Of a stretch of 64,000 nt of DNA, positions 1 through 12,100 are shown one piece after another. The stretch covers positions 186,001-250,000 of the forward strand of contig RSEE01000031.1 of the NCBI GenBank assembly GCA_003971905.1, given 5' to 3'. The position numbers were made by a program, and so were the translations under genes. Source of the DNA: Moniliella sp. 'wahieum' (taxonomy: Eukaryota > Basidiomycota > Moniliellomycetes > Moniliellales > Moniliellaceae). The stretch's first letter is position 1; every line of letters starts with the position of its first letter. The notes under the pieces are model-generated. The model searched no databases, was not told where the DNA came from, and saw only the letters and a list, made by a program, of their open reading frames with translations.

Positions 1-234
1 CTCTAACTAACGAACAGGATCGTCTATAGCTTATCAAAGCTCTCCTTGGCTGAGCGGTCTATATGCGCACCGAAGAGAAAGAGGAGCAGCCTGACGGATC
101 CATACTCAAACGCAAACGTGGAGAAGTGGAGAGGGTGAAGGGGAAAGGGGGGGGGGATATGAACGAAATGGGAGAACCCTAGAGGACCTAGCCGCCCCAT
201 TCTTCTCGTAAAGTAGGCTGGGCAAACACCGCAA

Positions 235-1653
235 TCAGACCCGAATCCGGTGCACGTCGCGGTCGTCCGTGACGCTGACGCCCGTGTCCGAGTGGAACGG
301 CCGCTCGGCTGCCGGGGTGATGCGAGCACCATGACGACGGTCTTGACCGCGCGTGTCAGCGACCGGGGTGTGGGTAGTGATCCGGTTGTCCCACGCCACG
401 ACTGCGCCCGGGCCCCAGCGCACCCGAACCTGCGCATCGACGGCATCCGCATTCAACTTGAACAGCGTGTTGAGCACCGAGTCGCTCTCTTCCCGTTTGA
501 GAGACGGGATGCGTGGTAAACCCGTGGTTGACAAACAAGGCGCGTTCGCCCGTGACGGGGTGGGTGCGAACGACAGGATGAATGTGGGCGACAGGGGGGG
601 CGCTTGACCACGGCCTTACCGGCCGCCTCAGAGACTTGGCTCTGCTCAAAGCCCGAGTGCTCAGCATAGAGTGTCTCGATAAACGCACGGTAGGCCGGCG
701 AGAGACGCCGGAGCGTTTCGCGCTGGTCGGAGAACAGTGTGTCGCCGCCCGTTTGGGGTGTGTCAAAGAGGAAGAGGAACGTGGTGCCGGGCGGGTTGGC
801 TTCAAACGATACATCGAGTGCCACACGGTCGGCACAAAGTCTTGCGTGTGCTCATAATTGTTGACTTCAATCCCGGGACTCTTGTAGACCAGGTGAAATT
901 CATTGTGCCCCTTGGGCTGGCCACTGACTTGGTGCGCATGCAGACGAGGGCTAAAGTGCCTGCCAAACCGCTTGAATTCCTCAGGCCCTTGGTCGATAAA
1001 GTCTTGGTTGCCATGGAAGACGACCACGCCCCGCTGCGCAACGTACAGTCCCACTGGTCCAGTTCGTCCGGAGTAAGCTTGGTCAAGTCGACGCCTTGCA
1101 CGCTCGACCCAAACCGGGGCGTCAAGTCGTCCACCTCCGCATTATCGAGGAACGAGAGCGGGTTGGCATGCTGCAACGCACGGTGGCCTACATCGACGCT
1201 AAAAAGAAGGCGAAACAATTTAACTGTCAGAACCCACAGTGGAGCACACGAGAAAGGACACGGAGGATCAACATACTGCTCCAAAGGCTCCAGGTGGGGG
1301 TCCTTGAAAAGCTTGTGCTTGTACCGCTCGTCAAACCAGGGCAGTGCCCACTTGTACTTGTAGTCGTCTCCAACGGCATCCAGGTCCAGGGGGGGCTTCT
1401 CCTGCGCAATCTTGCCCAAGCGCTCAAGTTCAGCGTGGTAGGCCGCACGCGACTCGGGCAACAACGAGTCCAGGTCAGGCAGGGGTGCCTTGGTGTCGGG
1501 GTACTTGGCGTGGGCCTCCTTGTCGGCCTGCGACGGACGGGGGGCGTTGGGCCCAGGCACGGGTGCAACGTAGTCAGGCAGAACAGCCTTCTTGACGGCA
1601 GCTACCGCGGGGGGTGCTTGAGTCGGTTGGGAAGCAACAGCGACGGGAGCCAT
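235..1653 (-). CDS. TauD/TfdA-family Fe(II)/2-oxoglutarate dioxygenase (sulfonate or taurine dioxygenase-like)
   Basis: Cytosolic-type dioxygenase that would oxidise a small substrate such as a sulfonate using Fe(II), O2 and 2-oxoglutarate; the substrate is inferred from the family only. The Ala/Pro-rich start (MAPVAVASQ) leads into a fungal-type N-terminal extension, then the fold proper with LYVAQRGVVVF, the iron-binding HSD (TVWHSDVSFEANPPGT, about 825), the NHGFTT segment, and the distal histidine and anchoring region (AWDNRITTHTPVAD, about 380). An intron of 63 nt fits at 1199..1261 (GTGTCC donor, TTTTTAG acceptor). The frame breaks near 1050, 817, 595-600 (a run of G) and 510, yet the conserved protein continues across each break, so sequence error is likelier than decay. 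Length, about 450 residues, is normal for fungal members. Family is certain; whether it is a JLP1-type sulfonate enzyme is not. Confidence 0.85.
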
Positions 1654-2784
1654 TATGGTGAGGGTGGGGGACAGAAAGGGCCAAGTGTGCGGGTGTGGGG
1701 ACAGAAGAAAAAGGCAGACGCATGGCGAATGGGAGGGTATTTATAGAGAGGTACGGGAATGCCCGGGGAATGAGAAAGCGCGAAGAGAGACACGGCGGAT
1801 GAGTGCGGGGAGCGGGGGGGGGCGCTGAGAGTGAGTGCGAGAGGGTATTGTGGTGCCGCACGCACTGTACTTGGTACTGATGCTGTGCGATGCAGCAGGC
1901 CGTTCCCAAGGCTCCCGCTATAGTAGCTAGTGAGTGCTCAGCCACGGCCTCAGCGCGGCTGGCGGCGACACAAGGCAGCAGCCCTGCCGCCTGCCACTCG
2001 GAGTGTACACGGCGAGAGGTGGAGAGGTCGCGTGCGTATTAGTCGAGGACCCAACGTACTCAACCGGCCTTGTGGCGACGTGCTGGGCTGGGTGGGCGCG
2101 ATGGGCAAGCACGTCAGCCGCCGGATCTCTTCAGAGCCGGTCCTGTGTCCACTATTACTATTCGTACTAGGCGGGCGGCTCCAATATACCAGCACGGGAG
2201 GAAGGGTCTGCCAACGATATTATAAGCGTGCGACCTGCGAGGCGATGGCGTAATCTTATCGATATCATGTCGAGATTATCTCGCCCTCCCACGGTCACCG
2301 GGGGGGAAGTCACCGGTCACTCCACGACCAGACCCGCCCTCTGTCGCCTATCTTTTTGGTACCAATCGATCATCATCCATCCATCACGCGCAGCGGGCAG
2401 CTGTCCCGTCCATCTCGTCCTGTCTCTCCCCCGCACGGACATAGTATACGCCCGACTGTCACGAAAGTACACCATCGACAACAACAGCCAGCCTTGCACA
2501 TTTTCTCCTTTCTGAGACGATGTTCCTCCTTTCCTGCCTATATGGAGAGCGTCTCGACGTCATCAATACTGACTACCCTTCTTGCCCCATCATCCCCAGG
2601 CCCATGCTTATCGAAAGGAGGACATTTCAACGCGTTGCAGAGGGCGTTAACAGGGATCGGACTAAAGGAGAAGATGCGATTCATCAGGGTGGGCAGGAGG
2701 GAAAGGAGGACACGGCACCAATCAACCCGTGGTGAGGGACTTTCGTTGGTGCGGAAAAGAACGCAGAGGACAGAGCCAAGCAGC
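1654..2784. other. Intergenic: upstream of the dioxygenase, downstream of lipoyl synthase
   Basis: Noncoding by inspection. Holds the dioxygenase upstream region (GA- and G-rich tracts near 1655-1850) and the 3' flank of lipoyl synthase. A small palindromic cluster with GGTCACCGG and GTCACCGGTCAC lies at about 2294-2322. No ORF here resembles a known protein. Confidence 0.5.
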
Positions 2785-4093
2785 TTAGGTACTTGCCGAA
2801 GGGGTCTCCTTGGGGGCAGGTGTAGAGCCAGAACCTGAGCTTGGGGCCGCCTTGCGCTGGTTGAGCACATTCTTGAGGAAAAACTCACCGGCCTTGTACG
2901 AGGAACGGACAAGCGGCCCCGAGGCGACATAGAGGAAGCCCATGCTCTCGGCCAACTTTTGCCAGTGCTCAAACTTCTCCGGTGGGACGTACTCGGAGAC
3001 CTTCATGTGTCGCTTGGTGGGACGCATGTACTGGCCAAAGGTCACTACATCCACATTGTGCTCCCGCAAGTCGCGCAGCGTCTGCTCAACCTCAGGGTCG
3101 GTCTCGCCGCACCCCAGCATCAACGAGGTTTGGTGATCAAGCTCGGCTGAACCCGCTTGGCCTCAGCCAGTGCCTCGAGCGACTGGCTGGTAGTGCGCGC
3201 GACGATCCCGCACAAAGGGTGTGGTGCGCTCAACCGTTTCAAGGTTGTGTGCATACACGTCCAGCCCAGAGCGAGCCACACGAACAATCTCCTCCTTGGA
3301 TCCACTAAAGTCGGGACGAGGGCCTCAACCAGCGTCTTGGGCGCCCGCGCCTTGATTTCCTGGATGGTCGAAGCAATGTGCTTGGCCCCACCATCGGCAA
3401 GGTCGTCCCGGTCGACCGAGGTAAGCACAATGTAACCCAGGCCCCAGCGGCGGATGGCCTCGGCGGTGCGTACGGGTTCCTCCGGGTCCAGCGCTTTGGG
3501 CGTCCTGCTCGTCTTGACAGAGCAGAGAAACGACATGCGCGCGTACACGTGTCGCCCATCAACATGATGGTCGCCGTCGCTGCTTCTTTGCCACCCGAGC
3601 CACCCCAGCACTCACCAATGTTGGGGCAGCGAGCCTCCTCGCACACGGTCGCCAATCCCAACCCACGAACATCCTTCTTGATCCGACGGAAGTCTTCGCC
3701 TTGCGGAATGGGCGTCTTAAGGTAGCGCGGCAACCGCGTTTCGCCCAGCCGGCCGTACTGCACGCGCCCCTCCGCAGTTTCTGTGGCGGGAGCGCCGCCT
3801 CGGCTGCGGCAGCGTGAGCAAACCCTTCGAGATCACTCTGAGCATCACGAGCCAAGGCCTGGCGGAAGGCGAGCATGCGTGCGGAGGGAGCACGAGGGGC
3901 CGCAGCGGAGCCAGAGGCAGGGGTTGGGCGCATCGGGGCTGGCGGGCGTGGCTGAGGCCGCCGCAGTCGCTGTGGACAGCTGCCTCGGATGCGGTGGCCA
4001 GCGCACGGAACGAGCCGAGGGAAGCAGCCAGGTTGCGTGCCGTGGGGGCAGCAGGAGCGCGGACCCACGCGTGGCCGAGAAGAGAGCAGCCAT
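2785..4093 (-). CDS. LIP5: Lipoyl synthase, mitochondrial (radical SAM)
   Basis: Inserts two sulfur atoms into octanoyl groups on the lipoyl domains of pyruvate and 2-oxoglutarate dehydrogenases and glycine cleavage H protein, in the mitochondrial matrix. Start at 4093 ([19 protein letters not shown]) gives an Arg/Ser/Ala-rich, acid-poor presequence. Then follow the auxiliary cluster motif [13 protein letters not shown] (about 3610-3650), [14 protein letters not shown], the radical-SAM CxxxCxxC region (CTRACRF, about 3540), [17 protein letters not shown], and the C-terminal [18 protein letters not shown]. Four or more frameshifts (about 3900, 3760, 3520, 3325 and 3123) separate blocks that together cover the whole family alignment. 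Two are plain homopolymer shortenings, for example AAACC for AAAACC near 3125. No intron is needed. LIP5 is essential for respiration, which argues for consensus errors rather than a dead gene. Confidence 0.93.
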
Positions 4094-5308
4094 GGGAAGC
4101 GGAAGCAGGGCAGCGGTGGTCGGCTGTGCGCAGACAAGCCAGCCAGCAAGCGAACGTCGCCGGCCGACTACGCCCACCACTGAACAAATATATAGATCGG
4201 TGCAATGCCGCTGACCAATCTCCGCTCCCCGCGCGGAACGGCAGGTGGATCCTGACTGCCCCAGTACAGGGCGGGTTTTTTGGGTTGGTTCCTCCCAACC
4301 TTACATGTCCCAGCTGTGTGTTCCTCCGTCTCGGAGCGGCAGGGTGGCTCATTCGGTCGACCAGGCCCGTGCTTCTCAGGCCGCCTCAGCGCCCCCAGGC
4401 TATAGGTGTGGATCGCACGCACACGCACCCTCTCGGTCTCTCTGTTGTCGTTATGCTCGGCATCCAGTGTACAAAGCATCTGAGATTGATGCTGCATGTT
4501 GAGATCGACCCTCTCATCATCTCAGGTGAGACGCGGCACCGTGGCGTAGGGGGGGAAGGCGTTTGGCCAGGATTATAGCGCGATAGCGGCCATCTGACTT
4601 GCGAGGAACGAGTCGAACCCAAATAGGACATCTTGGGCCCCGCTCGACTTGAAAGCGGGAAAGCGCAGTTCTTCATTCGTCCTTCGCCCGGCAAGCGAGG
4701 CGTGAAACTCTGAGGAAAGCCAATGGAGGCGCAAGCATCACGGTTACACGCGTTTTTGAGGAAAGATCCTTGGGTTTGTCCCTGGCCCGGATGCAAGTGG
4801 ACCACCGTTCACATGTCTCCATGCACCCACATGTATGCACACATGTCTCCCCGACAGCCCTCGCCCTACTGCTTCAGAAGGCACCGATATCGCCGTCTTC
4901 GTCCGCCACTCTCTTGGATCGATCTCGACGCTGCCGGAGGACAGGGGGAAATGAGGGACGAGCAGCAGAAGAAGTTGCGACGGCCGTGGGACGAGATAAC
5001 CCCCTAACTTTGCTGCCTCTGCATCGCTCCACAAGATGACCCGCCGGACTTCGATATTCGCGCCGAGATGAGGTCGTTGGGCTCTCCGATGGCCGCCAAA
5101 CCGTCAATAAGTGGACGCTTCGCTTGTACGCGACGGGTGAACATGGCCGATCGCCTGATCGGTGATCCCACAGCAAGCTTGATATTCCGCACGCGGGGTG
5201 CCTCATTCCGCCCGCCCCGCCCGGTAGCCACACAGCCGGACACGCACAGCCTTAGGCGCGCAGCCTGAGCGTCGTCTCCGCTTCGTTCTCTCCCACCATC
5301 TCGACGTC
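4094..5308. other. Intergenic: divergent region between LIP5 and the FIT2-like gene
   Basis: Shared upstream region of two divergent genes. Contains a TATA-like ATATATAG at about 4188 and CT-rich leader sequence before 5309. A patch on the minus strand near 4600-4700 contains GGGTTCGACTC, resembling a tRNA T-arm, but a full tRNA does not fold out of it. No credible coding sequence seen. Confidence 0.45.
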
Positions 5309-7042
5309 ATGGCTGGCTCACGCCGTGCGTGGGTTGGGTGCTCGCTCGAGCTGCATCCTTACCACCTGCTCTACGTGGCCGTTGTAGCTACGCTTGTTCT
5401 CGCTGGCTCGCTCTGGTCCTGGGTCTTTGACTCCAACCACTATCACCTCCGTCTCGCCCCGCTCGACGACCTTGATCTACTCCACCTCGCCTCCTCCCTC
5501 CCCCACTTCCCACAGCCGCTTCCTCCCCCGCCCCATGTTCGCTCAGAAAGACAACATTTTCAACACACATTTTGTCAAGCTCGGCTGGGCCTGGAATTTG
5601 ACTCTTTGGGCCGTCCAGTTCCTACTTCTCCGCACTACTTACAACCTAGCACTCAAAGAACGCGACCTGCGTCGGAAGCGCAGGCTCGACAAACTCATCC
5701 GCCACAACTACCGTAACCTGCGTCGCCAGTTCGAGGCTGAGAACAACTCGGCCGACACAACGCTCGACGACCCACTCAACAATCCCGCCCATCGTACTCA
5801 TGCCTCCTCATCTGTCGTCCAGCTGCAGCCGGATCTATCCAACGTCACCAGCGTTTCCCCACGCCGGCGCCAATTGCAGCCACAACAACAGGAGCTGCTT
5901 TTGAAGCAGGCCCAGTCGCTGCTTCACAAGGAACGTGAACGGGAACGCAGTCAAGGTCTCCAACTCCTTACTGCCCCCTTCCGTGCCTCGATTGTACGCT
6001 TGGTGGTGGCTACTCTTTGCTGGTGTACGTCCCCCACTCCATCCGTTTTACTTATATGTGCCAACTCATCCTTATTCTTCACTAGTCATCTTCACCTCAT
6101 GGTTTTTTGGCCCGCAATCATGGTGCGTGTGTACAAATGGTCGGGCGGTCGTTGCATGCCCATTTTGCCCGTTTCCACATCCGCTTTGCTCTATACGCCC
6201 AGCTTCAAACTCGCTCTTCAGCAGGCGGTGGATCCCTCCTACTGTATTGATCCCCGCAAGCTCATCACTCAGGAGAGCCATCCCCAGTTTTTCCAAGAAG
6301 GCGACCGGATCGCCGCGCGTGTCGCTGCAGGAGGAGGCATGCCTGCTCAGTGTGCGTACTACCTTTACTAAAGAGCGTGCATATTCATCCTATGACTTAC
6401 TAACTGTGTTTTCTTTGCGTTGGCAGGGAAAGGTGGGCATGACGTTTCTGGGCATACCTTCCTGCTTGTGCTTTCCATTCTGTGGCTTTTGGAAGAGGTT
6501 ACTCCATTTTTGCCGTATGTGCTTTCATGGTTGGAGGAGCTGTACCCAAGCAGGACATGGTGGCCCGCCAACCCATTTCATCCGTTTAGTTACGCATCCC
6601 ATGCACTCGGCCTCACGCCTGCCTCTCCCGCATCAAGCCGTACATCCCCACCCAGCGGCCCGGTGTACCCTCCGTTCCATCAGCCTCAAATCCAAATCTC
6701 CTCGCCCGACCTCGCTGCAGTGACAGTTAGGACCGGGTCCCGCTCCAGCTCGCCCCCTTTGCATGGCGACTCGACCTGGGGGGGAGGGGGGCGGGCTACC
6801 CACCAAGCAGTAATGGGGCCGGTCCTGCTGCTGCTGGCCTGCCGGCAGAATTTGTTCCGATCCTCGTTTCGCCTGCGGTGCACATGCTCGCTCTGGCACT
6901 TGTGCTGTCCTTGGTTGGGTTGTGGATGTGGATGCTGCTTATGACGCAGATCTTTTTCCACACCACCAAGGAGAAGTTGTCGGGGCTTGGGTTTGGACTG
7001 GCGGCATGGTTGGTGGTGCGGTTCCTAACGCCCAAGACGTAG
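5309..7042 (+). CDS. SCS3: FIT2/Scs3-family ER lipid phosphatase (fat storage-inducing transmembrane protein)
   Basis: Polytopic ER membrane enzyme of the FIT family, which acts on acyl-CoA and related lipids and is needed for lipid-droplet budding and phospholipid balance. Visible family marks are KDNIFNTHFVKLGWAWN (about 5550), WFFGP followed by WSGGRC (about 6100-6160), QWKGGHDVSGHTFLL (about 6430) carrying the first catalytic His, and IFFHTTKEKLSG near the end (about 6950) carrying the second. Several Leu/Trp-rich membrane segments lie between. Two introns fit: about 6022-6087 (GTACGT...ACTAG), joined as W-F-I-F-T-S-W-F-F-G-P, and about 6353-6426 (GTGCGT...GGCAG), joined as Q-W-K-G-G-H-D. 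Frameshifts occur near 5530, 6112 and between 6600 and 6840. The stop after FLTPKT is at 7040-7042. A basic linker (residues about 110-140) is typical of fungal members. Confidence 0.85.
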
Positions 7043-7892
7043 TGTGGCTCGCCTCCCAAAAATCCCTATTTCAGCACTCTTTGGGGACCGCCTCTCCCCC
7101 CTTCCATCTCTCTTATCCTGCCATCGCTATCCTGCCATCCCACCGGCCCATCCCCCGCTCCAGTTACCAATTCCCTGTTCTCCCATCTATCCATGGACCC
7201 ATTATTCCCATCTGCTTTGTGGCGCTTGCCAACCGCGTGTTGAATGTCGGCTCTACTTGTGCATGTGCACGAGCAGGGCAGAGACGGATGCTTGGTGCTG
7301 TAACCCCGCCTCACTCACCCTCAGCGTCTTCGTTGGCGGTAAATTCGCTCTGCCTGCAGGGACGTCATCTGCAGCCCTAGAATACGGTGCTGGCGTATGG
7401 CTAGTCAGACGAACGCTTTGCTCGATGGTAGCTCTTTTGCCGTTTCTCTCAATCCCGGCATGGCCATTATCACGTTGCTGCTACTGGGCGAATAATGAGC
7501 TCGAGGCGGCCCAGGGGGCGAATTTAGCGGCCCAGGGGCTTGACGACTACCGATTATTGATCATCGATCACCAGTCACTGATTCGATCATCAATCATCAA
7601 TGAAACATTGAATAGTTGCAGGTCAGCCTAGCGCCCAGCTATTCAGCGGTCACGTGCTCAGGGTTACGTGATGGAGGTAGCAAAATTGGGATGGGAAGGA
7701 AAGTTGTCAACCCTAGCGCCGGATGCATCAAATGCAGCTGCTGCTGCGGCAAGTGATACTGCCCCTGTGAAGATTTAATGCAACCCTGCTGTTCCCACGC
7801 CTTTCGGCAGCCTGTCGCTGCTTATTCTGGTCCCGCGCTTGTGGTAGCCTGGGAGGCCTGGTCCAACTCCACCAAGAACAGACGCTGGCAAG
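7043..7892. other. Intergenic: FIT2 3' flank and RPS4 promoter
   Basis: CT-rich stretch at 7080-7200, then AT-richer sequence at 7540-7620 with overlapping GATCATCGATCA and GATCATCAATCATC words, then the RPS4 leader. No ORF resembles a known protein. Confidence 0.5.
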
Positions 7893-7959
7893 GTATGTGC
7901 GCTTGGCGCTCGTGACCGTGACGGTCAACTAACCTAATCCAATCCCTCCGCATCCTCAG
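7893..7959 (+). other. 5' leader intron of RPS4
   Basis: GTATGT donor at 7893, CAACTAACC branch site at about 7926-7936 and CAG acceptor at 7957-7959 place a 67-nt intron directly before the RPS4 start codon. First introns at or near the ATG are common in fungal ribosomal protein genes. Confidence 0.8.
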
Positions 7960-8748
7960 ATGGTCCGTGGTCCTCGCAAGCACCTTAAGCGCCTCGCAGC
8001 GCCCTCGAGCTGGATGCTCGACAAGCTCGGCGGTGTCTACGCGCCTCGTCCCAGCACCGGCCCCCACAAGCTGCGCGAGAGCTTGCCGATGGTCGTGCTT
8101 CTGCGCAACCGGTTGAAGTATGCGCTCAACGGGCGTGAGGTCAACACCATTGTCCAGCAGCGCCTCATCAAGGTTGACAACAAGGTCCGCACCGACATTA
8201 CCTACCCCACGGGCTTCATGGACGTGATCAGCATTGAGAAGTCGGGCGAGTACTTCCGTATTCTGTACGACGTCAAGGGCCGCTTTGTTGTCCACCGTAT
8301 CGCCCCTGAGGAGGCTGCTTACAAGCTTCTTAAGGTGAAGCGTGCGGAGCTTGGCCCTCGTGGTGTGCCCCACATTGTCACCCACGACGGCCGGACCATT
8401 CGCTACCCCGACCCGGACGTTAAGGCTGGCGACTCGATCAAGTTCAACTTAGTCGAGAACAAGCTGGAGGAGATTGTCAAGTTCCAGCAGGGCCCTCGGT
8501 CATGGCTACTGGCGGCCGTAACCAGGGCCGTGTGGGTGTGATTATCGGCCGTGACTCGCACCCGGTGGCTTTGACATTGTCCACGTTCGTGACCCCATTG
8601 GCCGCGAATTCTCCACCCGGATCGGCAACATCTTTATCACTGGTAACGATGGCCAACACCTGATCTCTCTCCCCGTGGCGGTGGCATTAAGCTTACCATT
8701 ACCGAGGAGCGTGACCAGCGCCGTGCCCAGCGCGAGGCGGCCAACTAA
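7960..8748 (+). CDS. RPS4: 40S ribosomal protein S4 (eS4)
   Basis: Structural protein of the small ribosomal subunit. Begins [20 protein letters not shown] and continues without gap through the S4 RNA-binding segment ([14 protein letters not shown]), [14 protein letters not shown] and the KOW region ([12 protein letters not shown]), ending [16 protein letters not shown] at the TAA of 8746-8748. The span is 789 nt; adding the three missing bases gives about 263 codons, the eukaryotic family length. Single bases are missing near 8491-8498 (GGCCCTCGG), 8561-8565 (CACCCGGTGGC, where HPGGFD is expected) and 8669-8674 (CTCTCCCCGTGG, where LPRGGG is expected). Since cells cannot live without eS4, this gene is the best internal proof that the window carries consensus indels. 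The start is fixed by homology and by the intron ending right before it. Confidence 0.96.
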
Positions 8749-9127
8749 GCTGCCCGTCCTTGGTGCCTTGGGGATGAAGTAGTTGCTTGGACGGCTCATG
8801 ATACCATGTGCCTTTCCTTGTCACGCAGTCAGACAATTCTTATCGCTGGCTCCTTCGTTCCTCTGGAGTGGGCGCATGCACTCCTCCCCAAAACGCTGTT
8901 TCTTTCTATGTGCCGTTCCCTTTGCTCATTCCTGCGGCTTCTGGTGCGACAACCAGCCTACTGGGCCCATGAAAAAAATGGTCATTCCGCCCTAAGGTGT
9001 TTGTGCTCTCTGTGCACGTGCTCTTCATAGCCGAACTGGACTCGAAGAGGGATCAATGCCCGTGAGCGACGCCAGTGCGACAGTGTTAGATTTTGGACGA
9101 GCCGGTAGTGTCTGGACGCCACAGAGA
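8749..9127. other. Intergenic: convergent 3' flanks of RPS4 and the S9-like hydrolase
   Basis: Short 379-bp convergent spacer, AT-richer than its neighbours. Nothing recognisable apart from 3' flank sequence. Confidence 0.5.
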
Positions 9128-12100
9128 CTAAGTGGGATTGAGCCAACTAGTTTCATCGGCCCAGGACCAAGTGTTGGTAAACCATCTGGGAGAATCAAAC
9201 CCGAGTCAGTTGGCCAATTGGATGAAGTATGTGCTGCAGAAGAACTTACCCGGCTCCCACAGCGCCGGCATTGCCCGCCCAGTCGGCTTTGGGACCGACA
9301 ACGACCCACTCAGGGACGGTGACGCCGGTGCGACGAGGCAGCAACTGCGCGCCGCGCTCCAAACTGGCGAGATCGGTGGGTGCGAGAATCAAGAGTCCCG
9401 TGGCTGCTGCCACGTTAGCCCCAGGCCAAAGGTGTGGGCCAGCGTGCCGATGATTCCTCGCTGTCTCGTCTTGGTCCTGAATGGCACCCAGCCCCACACG
9501 TTCGCACGCACCCTGCTGGGGGTAGGCACGGCATGAGGCAACCGTCAAGGGATGTGGTTGGAGCGCAAGTAAAGCCAAGCTACGTTCCTGCGTGGGCAAA
9601 TGGTGGGGCCCGATGCGCCAGTCGGAGGAGTTGGTGAGATCAACTGGCGTAAAGATGGTCAGTTCAAGGACATGGCCAGTACGCAAGCAGAAAATGAACG
9701 TACACATGCTTCCATGTAATAAAGCAGCCGCCAACCAGTTGTCCTCGGCACCACCAAGAATCAGGACATTGCCTAACGAGATGTGACCGTAAGAGCGAGA
9801 TTCGTTCCACGGGGGCAAACCTTGCTGCTCCCTCCACGGATCAACCAAGGGGGCAAACTGCGGGTCAGTGTCAGTGACCACCTCTACATCTGTTGCTAGC
9901 AACACCCGCACATCCGCTGCCCAACGACGGGCCACTGCAGCATACGCTTCCCTTCGATCCTTATCCATGGTCCGTCGGGGAAGGACGACTTGGATAGGCC
10001 CTGCGGACCGGAGGAAAGCCAACATGGGCCCGCCAGTCCGGGTCCAAACGACGGGCTCGTGTTGCTCCATAGAAGAAGAGATCCCAACGGGAATCCAACC
10101 TGACGTGGGAATTTTCCCCTGATCCCCCTTCCATACACCCTGTACGGAGACAGGACCTGGGGATATATACTGTACTTGCTTGCCAATATGTCCGTCAGAG
10201 GACAGCTGCTCTCCATTGATGTGGATTGCCATCGACTTGCACCCGTAAGGCAGAACCTCCATACTCCTGTACCCAATGCTCACCACGTTGCTTGACTGCA
10301 CCGTATGATAGAGAGCACAATGGGTAACCAAAGGCGAAGCCTCACCTGAGCAAGGAGACCCAGGCTGGACAGGACATGTGTCCTGCTCCAACCGGGTGTC
10401 CATCCAGGGCCCAAGAGGTCGATTTGATTCAGGGACGGCTTTGCTATCATTGCCTTGCTTGAACATGGCGCTTCGGACCAGCCGAGTGTGTACTTGGATC
10501 TGGGCCACCTCTCCAGGCACTTTGGCTCGCAAGATTGTCCACCCATCCTTGCTGGATCTACCATGAAGGATGTGCGCAGTCAAAACCGTCTCATGGGTCC
10601 AAGTAGTGGGCTGTGTATGCTCATCCCCATCTGAGCCACCTAGCTGCAACGGCTCGGCCGTCATCGTACGCAGCGGTCGCCAGCACCCCGCCCCTTCCAT
10701 CCCGTGGCTGCGTTCACTGTAGCGCCGGTCCAGTTGCGATGCAAGGAATTCTTGGACGTCCGATTCTTGAAGAATGTCGTCCCAGTAGTGGCCACGGCCT
10801 GGAATGCGATGTTGGCTGGACAAGATAATGGTTAACTTCCCATCAGCTTAAAAGAAGATCACGCACTTGGTTCGGTTCCATGGACAGTGAGTTTGGGCAT
10901 TCCAGCTCCGGAGTGCGCCAAAGAGTTCATTTGAATGGTAGGCGGGGACATTATCGTCGTGGTCTCCGACCTTGAACAGGACATGAAGGCCAGCCAAGTT
11001 AGAAAGTTCCTTGTCGTTCGCCACCGCGTCGAGTGCACTAAGGAGAATGCCCTCCTTCCGTCCCCGACAGAGGGCCAATGGCGTGAAGCGGACCACGTGC
11101 GAGCAACGTACTCTGTCAAGGTGACGTACCCGCTTGCCGCCACGGCCGAGGTGTAGTCGTCGGGATACTTGGTTAAAAGATGAACTGTACCTTGCCCACC
11201 ATTGCTGTGGCCCCCACGATAGCGCGGGTGGTGGTGATTCCATCCGGTGACCGTGTTCGGCCGCGCGCGAGGGCCAGCAGAAGGGGGCGTCATACCATAG
11301 AGATACTTGGCGTGTTCAGACACAGCATCTCGCGCTGCTTCAGCCGATGCCAATGTCCAGTCTAGGCCCCACGGAGTCAAACCCGAGGGGAAGATCGTCC
11401 AAGCGTTTTGCCGTCCCAGTGCGGCTGCCCAGGCGGGCGACTCGGCTCGCACCCCGCGCCGTGCAATGCAACCACTTCCTGATTCCCCGATGCGGCCCGT
11501 GTCCGAGGTGTGTGGCAGAGGCTAGAGCAAGACTTTGGCTCCGGAGTTTATGAGTAAATGCAAACCCACAGGGTTCATCTGGAGAGCAATCGGCCACCCC
11601 TGGACGGATATCCTGCTCTAACGAGAAGGTGAGCCAAGCACATTCACTCTGGTTCATCACCCTGGTCTGGGCATCCGAGACTTTGTTTCCCAAATGTGGA
11701 CAAACCAACAAACGCACTCCCAGAGGATCGTCCGAAGGCAGGGGCGTGTGCTGTTTGACTTCGATGACGACAAGGCGCATGTGTAGGCTGGACACGACGA
11801 GTGGGCCGAACGCGAGACTTAGATCAGGCATGCCATCCTCTTCCTCCCTCGCGCTGGGGACCATTTCCACAGCGCATACCATCACACTGTCCCCACCAGC
11901 GTTCAGGACTGGAATACCAAATCCGTACCCTGCGATCCAGCCGTCGATCACGCTAGGGACCAGCGCGGCCGGGCGAGTGGCGATAGCACGCACCATGCTC
12001 ACCCTGTGATCCACTTCGGAGACAGCTTGAACCTTGGCAATCCGGATGCGGACACGGATCTCTGGCGGGGCCCCGTGGCCACCAAACGGAGAGTCTGGGT

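Noticed and set aside
235..1653. TauD dioxygenase as a pseudogene
   Set aside because: Four frameshifts, but the same kind occur in essential genes here and all active-site blocks are conserved.
4600..4730. Possible tRNA on the minus strand (GGGTTCGACTC and a CCCGCTTTCAAGTCGAGCGGG hairpin)
   Set aside because: The T stem does not pair, no matching acceptor strands or D arm are found, and no Pol III terminator follows.
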